DNA of 64,000 nucleotides, taken from positions 70,594,687 through 70,658,686 of the forward strand of contig CM066732.1 of NCBI GenBank assembly GCA_033961575.1, read 5' to 3'. Shown one piece after another: positions 59,090 to 64,000 of the stretch. This DNA is from Aselliscus stoliczkanus (taxonomy: Eukaryota > Chordata > Mammalia > Chiroptera > Hipposideridae). Positions within the stretch are counted from its first letter, which is position 1. The number at the start of each line of letters is the position of its first letter. The translations under genes were made by a program, and so were the position numbers. The notes under the pieces are model-generated. The model was given only the letters and a program-made list of their open reading frames with translations. It did no database searches and was not told the DNA's origin.

Positions 59090-59104
59090 AAAAAGGCAAG
59101 TAAT

Positions 59105-59345
59105 ATATACTACATGTTTACTTTGTATCTAGGACTATTCTAAATGCTTCAATATATTGGTTTTTGGATCCACAAAATAAACGTATAAGGTAGGTATTTT
59201 AATTGTTATTTTTAAAATAAGAAAATGAGGCACTTTTAATTTATGTACCTTCTCTTTGGACATGATTAATCAGTAGCTAAGCTAAGCTATGAATCCAGAC
59301 AGGCTGGCTTGGCTGTACAGTCTCAGCTCTTATTACCTTATTTTT
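59105..59345 (-). mobile_element. MIR SINE
   Basis: Antisense MIR order is clear: CTATTCTAAATGCTTCAATA, then a GTATAAGGTAGGTATTTTAA block, then AAAATGAGGCAC, CAGTAGCTAAGCTAAGCTAT and GAATCCAGACAGGCTGGCTT. Confidence 0.82.
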
Positions 59346-60072
59346 ATATATTATGAATCAATTATTTTTCTGTCTATTTATTTATTCCTCTACCCCTCCA
59401 TCTACGCCCCCACACACAAAAAAATAAATAATAATAGGTGTCAGAGGCAGGATACATCTTTAGAGTTTATGCTTTTAGTCATCCTGTTATAGTGGCTACA
59501 AGTTTTGATAGTGAAATGGGGGTTGTAATAGTAAAGGTTGCAATTGGAATGGATTGGATTTTAAATCAGGGAGTGCAGAACTCCTAGGGAGGACTTTTTA
59601 GGAAGCGCCATCATCTCTCTTTCTCTGTCAGCATTTTATTGTCCAATATAAAACACATAATAAATGTACATACTGTTTCTATACATATGCATACATATGT
59701 ATATATATATATACATTTGTGTGCGTATGAAGAAATATATCATGAACAACAGCACAAGTCAATTCATTAAGTGTTTACAGCACTGCAGAGGCCTCCTGCT
59801 TCTCTGTGATTGAATTTGTTCATCCTGAGTTTTGTGACAATTATCGTCTTGATTTTCCTTGTAGTTTTATTAGCCATACATGCATTACTAAATAATATAG
59901 TTTAATTTTGCTTGTTTTAAACTTTATGTGAATAGAAATTATTGTTTTAATATGTGAGTGACTTTAAATTTTAATTTACTTATAATTTATATATATATTC
60001 AATTTTTTATGAGCCTATAATATTCCTTGCATGGTATTTTCATCCAGAGTTGTATCAGGACTCTGTTATATA
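59346..60072. other. Unassigned AT-rich sequence
   Basis: Contains a TATG/TA-rich run at 59690-59715. No gene or family recognised. Confidence 0.4.
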
Positions 60073-60307
60073 CAGAGGGTACCAATGAAATGTATACACA
60101 TTTTAAGAAAGGAAAACTGTATTAAAATTGTAATACTCAATATATACCTATAACAAAAGATTAATACAAGTCATGTTGGACTTCTGCAATTACAAGAGGT
60201 GCTCAAAGAGGTTACCATCAGCATCCAGACACTTCTGATTACAATGAACTACTGCTTGAGCAACGTTGACCAAAGTTCACTTGTATACATGTTTTTGGCA
60301 CTCCCAG
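60073..60307. mobile_element. TA-flanked miniature DNA transposon, copy 2
   Basis: TA at 60071-60072 and 60308-60309. Left terminus CAGAGGGTACCAATGAAATG; right terminus TTTTTGGCACTCCCAG. At 235 bp it is the uninterrupted version of the element at 36963-37332. Confidence 0.88.
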
Positions 60308-60541
60308 TATTTAAAATCAATATGGAAAAAGTCACCTAATTTATTTAGTTTAGAATGGCTTATATAGTACTGTCTATGGATATTTGTTTCTTAATTCAAA
60401 AGAACTTATGCATTGAATCTTATGGAGAATAATTCTATAAAAACTATTTCATCTTTATGTTGATCATTTTATATCTAAATTTAGTGTGACTCAATTTTAT
60501 TTTCTATTATTACCCATTTGTTTTCCTATTCATGTGAAATT

Positions 60542-60631
60542 TTTTTTTTTTCTTGAGGGCACTGTTACTGGCCCTCATAGGTGGGACCCAAACCGGGGCC
60601 GCTGGCTTGGGAAGCGCCACTCGACCGGCCC
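60542..60631 (-). mobile_element. VES-like short SINE with an internal rearrangement
   Basis: Target duplication TCATGTGAAATT at 60530-60541 and 60632-60643. In the head, the arm between the A box and the hairpin is missing. The hairpin loop reads GGG on the plus strand, where other reversed copies read CCC, so the loop appears inverted. Confidence 0.93.
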
Positions 60632-60643
60632 TCATGTGAAATT

Positions 60644-61629
60644 CTAACTAATCATCTGTTAAATGTTTTCGTCTAACCTTTATTTGGGGTTTTTACATTT
60701 TTCATTCTTAATTGTGATTTTGTGGCTGAAATTTCTTCTTTAAACTCTTTTCAAACTCTGATTAAATTATTCAAGAATCCACATTTCATATTTTAATCTA
60801 ACTTAATATTTTGCAATGTATTATTTAACTTAGTTTTACTTCCTTTTACTTTAAAATTAAATGTTATTTTGTTAATAACAATATCTTTTTTATGTTATTG
60901 ACAATATTTCTTAATAAGTAAAGCATGTAAGTTTTGGCTAACTTGCAAATAAAACTTTGTTGATATCCTATAATATTGATAATATTATCTTGAATACTGG
61001 TAATTTGTCTTTATTCTCTAGTTGCAATCTTGATATTTATTTTAGCAAAAAAAGTATTTGGAAAATATTTTAAAATTGGTACATGGTTGAAATGATTCAT
61101 TCATTTTGAATTTATTTTTATTGACTTATGATAACAGTGTACCTGTTACTTTTTGTATTTTTAAATTCATTAATCTATATTTCTACATTTATTAAATCTT
61201 CCATATTTTCATTTAGCATTTCTTTTTTAAAATTTGTAGTTTTGAAAGGAAGAAAATAATGTTTAAACACTGTTCAATGAATTTATATTACTTTAAAGCA
61301 GAACTTTCTTAGTAGAGTAATATGCTAGTCAGTATTATTAATATATTTGTCTAAATCCTTAAGCTTTTGTGGCTTTGATTAATACAATTCAAAAGCTTGC
61401 AATATAATATTAAAAATACTGTATCTTTGAAAATATAATTTTGATATAAAAATTATTCTAAGCCATTCCTATCAAATAATCTTCTTTCCTCTTATAATGT
61501 CAAAGGCCTGGAACAAATAGGAAAACTGATATACACATAGTTTTATGTTTGCTCTGTATAATATTACAAAATTACCTCTTTGCAGGATATTTTTAATTAA
61601 AAAATATCTATCTTCAAGGGAAAATTTAA
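60644..61629. other. Unassigned AT-rich sequence
   Basis: No gene or family recognised. Confidence 0.4.
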
Positions 61630-61643
61630 CCTTTCATGCATTT

Positions 61644-62047
61644 CTTTTTTTTTTTAAAGATTTTATTGGGAAATTGGGGGAGGGGAACAGCATTGGGGAA
61701 TCCGAGAAGGAGAACGGAGAAGTTGCTGTCCTTTTGTTCTTCAGTCTAGTTGTGGAGGATGTCACTTCACTGGCCTATGTTGGTATTATCATTGCACTCT
61801 TTCTGGGTGAGGCAGTTGCTTACCAGCCATTGGATAGCAGCTCATGGCAGCTCACGAAAGCTCAAGCCCCACTGCAGCCTATGCTGGCAACTCATTGCAG
61901 CCCAGCTCCAGGTCAAGCTGGTGTTCACCATCTTAGCTGTAGAGGGCAGTGTCACTGGCCCTCATATGTGGGATCCGAACCAGGGCCCTGCTTACTCAGA
62001 GTTGGCATTCCAAGCCAACTCCTAACCAACACACCACTTGGCAGGCC
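61644..62047 (-). mobile_element. Long composite VES-like SINE
   Basis: Target duplication CCTTTCATGCATTT at 61630-61643 and 62048-62061. The reversed order is AAAGATTTTATTGGG, GC-rich body, TAGCTGTAGAGGGCAGTGTC, B box, A box and head GGCAGGCCC. Same long architecture as 44902-45344. Confidence 0.95.
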
Positions 62048-62211
62048 CCTTTCATGCATTTTTAAAGTAAGTGAAAATGAGCTTCAGTCTTAAAGAACAT
62101 TACAGAATTCTACTTAAAATGCCCTTCACACATTGCCGTGAATAGGTTGTCTCTGAGCTTTATAAGGTGACTTTAGTTTTCTCCCTTCTATCATTCCAAC
62201 AGATTATTTTA

Positions 62212-62699
62212 TTTTTTAAAAAGATTTTATTGGGGAATGGGGGAGGGGAACAGTGTTGGGGAATTGGGAAAGGGGACCATCCAAGTTGCTGTTATTCAAT
62301 CTTTGTTGTGGAGGGTGCCACTGTCGGCACCCTGGCCTCTAAGCTCAAGGTGCTGTGTTCAGTCTTAGTTGTGGGTAGGCATAGCCACCATCCCAGGTGG
62401 GAGTCGAACCTGGCAGCCTTGTTGTTAAGAGTGCAAGCCCTATCTACTGAGCCATCCAGGCGGCAGCTCAGCTCAAGGTGCCGAGTTCAGTCTTAGTTGT
62501 GGGTGGGCGAAGTCCACCATCGAACAGGCAATCTTATTGTTACACCAGCTGAGCCATCCTGCCACCTGTTGGCAGCTCAGCAACAGCTCAGCTTGGGCAC
62601 ATCATCACTGGCCCATGTGGAAATCATACCAGCGACCCTGCTGCTCAGAGCTCATGCTCCAAGCCAACTCCTAAGCAACTGAGCCACTCGGCCAGCCCC
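62212..62699 (-). mobile_element. Three-module composite SINE, 488 bp
   Basis: One perfect target duplication, CCAACAGATTATTTTA (62196-62211 and 62700-62715), surrounds the whole unit, so it inserted as one piece. Inside, three tRNA-like modules lie in series, each with a reversed B-box-like core and most with a following A-box-like core: GTGGGAGTCGAACCTGGC (about 62398), CACCATCGAACAGGCAA (about 62515) and TGTGGAAATCATACCAGC (about 62616). The 3' end AAAGATTTTATTGGGG (in reverse) is the same as in the long composite SINEs. Confidence 0.88.
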
Positions 62700-62912
62700 C
62701 CAACAGATTATTTTAATACCTATAACAGTCTGACAGCTTTCTTACATTTAGTGTTTATTGTCCTCTGAAACTATCTCAACCTCAGAGAATTTTAAATAGT
62801 CAGTGTCAAAAAGTCTTAACTCCATGCTAAGATGATTTAGTAAATCATGGAACTTTTAGTGTGCGGATGATGCCTTTTGAACTTTTTCTAGTGATTTAGA
62901 TAATATATTGAG

Positions 62913-63464
62913 TGTTGCGTTCCTGCACAACAGAGCAGGTGGGAGTGGAGAAGGTATGGCAAAGAGTTAAGAAAGAAAGAGACAAGATATAAGAGAGAAA
63001 CATGCAGCGGGCCAGGGGACTTCAGCCTCATGGACTGGAGCCCCGAATCGGGTCTGACTGTTCCTTTTATTATCTTACACATAAGCAAGGGTCAATGTAG
63101 CTTCCTCCGTCTGTGAGTCTCACACCCAAGAATTAACCTCCAGGCCTAATTTCCCAAGTCTGCAAACTGCCATTACCAGAGGTCCCATGAGATTATTGTC
63201 ATGCACCTCTACCTGAAGCAATGGGTTTTGGCCCCTTTTCTCCTTTCCCTGATTTCTCCCATGGCACTCACTGGCACCCTTGGGCACCCAGGGACACCCA
63301 CACGACCATGTCTGGCTTGGGCTGTCCCTCTTGTTACCTGTCACTAACTAGCTGGCCATCCTTTGGTGCCAAACCGGTAAACATACAGCAAACATAATAT
63401 TACAGTTATGATCTGTCTTTATGGAGAGGTACATGGAGACAGACAGACAGGCTATAATATGACA
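62913..63464 (-). mobile_element. Solo LTR B (552 bp), 6-bp target duplication
   Basis: Flanking ATTGAG (62907-62912) and ATGGAG (63465-63470) match at five of six positions. The minus strand starts TGTCATATTATAGCCTG and ends AGGAACGCAACA. An AATAAAAGG signal lies about mid-way. Compared with LTR A it lacks about 130 bp of U3 and has fewer TGGCACCC units. Same family as 43752-44433. Confidence 0.9.
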
Positions 63465-63470
63465 ATGGAG

Positions 63471-64000
63471 TTTTAATTCCACCATATTGTACTTTAATTT
63501 TTTTTCTAATGAACAACTCAAAAATAAATCAAATACCATTTACTTGCTCCATAATGTCAATCAATTAGTATGTTTTATATTGCCCCACAATTTCTATATT
63601 TCTTCCTCAAATAGAAAAAGATGATATAATATTTTACAGACAATTTTTTATATTGCATATATTTTATTTCACAAATGTTCTATCAGTCAATATTTGTCAC
63701 CATATTTTAAATTCTACAATAGCTTAATTCTTTAGTTACTTCGAGTACTTGGCAATAATTCTTCTATGGAATAAAATCCCTGTATGCTAATTAATCTATT
63801 TTTCTTCTAAATATTTTGTACATCTTCTCTGAAATTTAAAGCTGAGATTGAGTAGGGAATGCATCGGATCCATGATAGTCCCCAAATAATAATATAATTT
63901 ATGAATTACTTTAGCCTTCAGCAGTTTCTGCTCTGTTTTGACTAACACCAATATACCATATGACCAATCAGTTAAGGTTCTCATCCTTCCTGGTACAGGA
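63471..64000. other. Unassigned AT-rich sequence to the right edge
   Basis: The minus-strand frame 63984-63796 (62 residues) shows no recognisable motif. Nothing else is supported. Confidence 0.4.

Noticed and set aside
61545..62093. 182-codon plus-strand ORF
   Set aside because: It runs through a long SINE in antisense; the translation is that of SINE sequence and not a gene.
1..64000. CRISPR array, bacterial operon, plasmid or phage content
   Set aside because: No spaced direct repeats of CRISPR type, no operon-like dense coding and no ribosome-binding sites; all repeats are eukaryotic transposons or microsatellites.

Overview
The window looks like an intergenic, AT-rich stretch of a mammalian nuclear genome, most likely a bat (Chiroptera). 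I found no host protein-coding gene with intact exons, no rRNA, no true tRNA gene and no CRISPR array. The bat assignment rests on many tRNA-derived SINEs with a VES-like head (A box near GTGGCGCAGTGGTTAAG, B box GGTTCGGGTCC, then a 3' end at CACTGCCCTC followed by A's). They sit beside L1, MIR, L2, MaLR and ERVL relics shared by placental mammals and several younger mariner and hAT DNA transposons. A rhinolophoid-type bat is a guess from the SINE style and is not proven.

Layout. 1-2590: 3' half of an L1 (broken ORF2, then 3' UTR). 3804-4374: internally deleted mariner between CA and TG microsatellites. 5172-7969: full-length L1-derived element with perfect 15-bp target-site duplications, an intact 289-codon ORF1 and almost no ORF2 (half-L1, HAL1-like). 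About 9860-14900: ATF1 processed pseudogene carrying three SINEs and an L1 with a 5' inversion. 15773-16340: LTR. 19692-20261: second deleted mariner. 21345-24872: older HAL1-like element on the minus strand, itself holding a SINE, a short L1 and a hAT element. 28285-28776: MLT1-type LTR with a nested SINE. 34798-35365: third deleted mariner. 36963-37332 and 60073-60307: two copies of a TA-flanked miniature transposon, the first with a SINE inside. 38380-39960: SINE head fused to mariner sequence, a Tigger end, and a SINE split by a solo LTR. 42264-43576: full-length 1313-bp mariner with a decayed transposase. 43752-44433 and 62913-63464: two related solo LTRs with 6-bp target duplications. 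44902-45344, 61644-62047 and 62212-62699: long composite SINEs. 48839-51420: MaLR, L2 and ERVL relics. 54460-55610: old L1 5' UTR-like block. 56572-57165: old LTR.

The region is best read as a record of successive insertions. MIR, L2, MaLR, ERVL, Tigger and MER5A form the old layer. L1, HAL1-like elements, ERV LTRs, mariner and hAT elements came later, and the short SINEs are repeatedly the innermost insertions. The only near-intact coding sequence is the L1-type ORF1 at 6302-7171. The most unusual content is the pair of ORF2-deleted L1 derivatives, the three mariner copies that share one deletion junction, and the multi-module SINEs.
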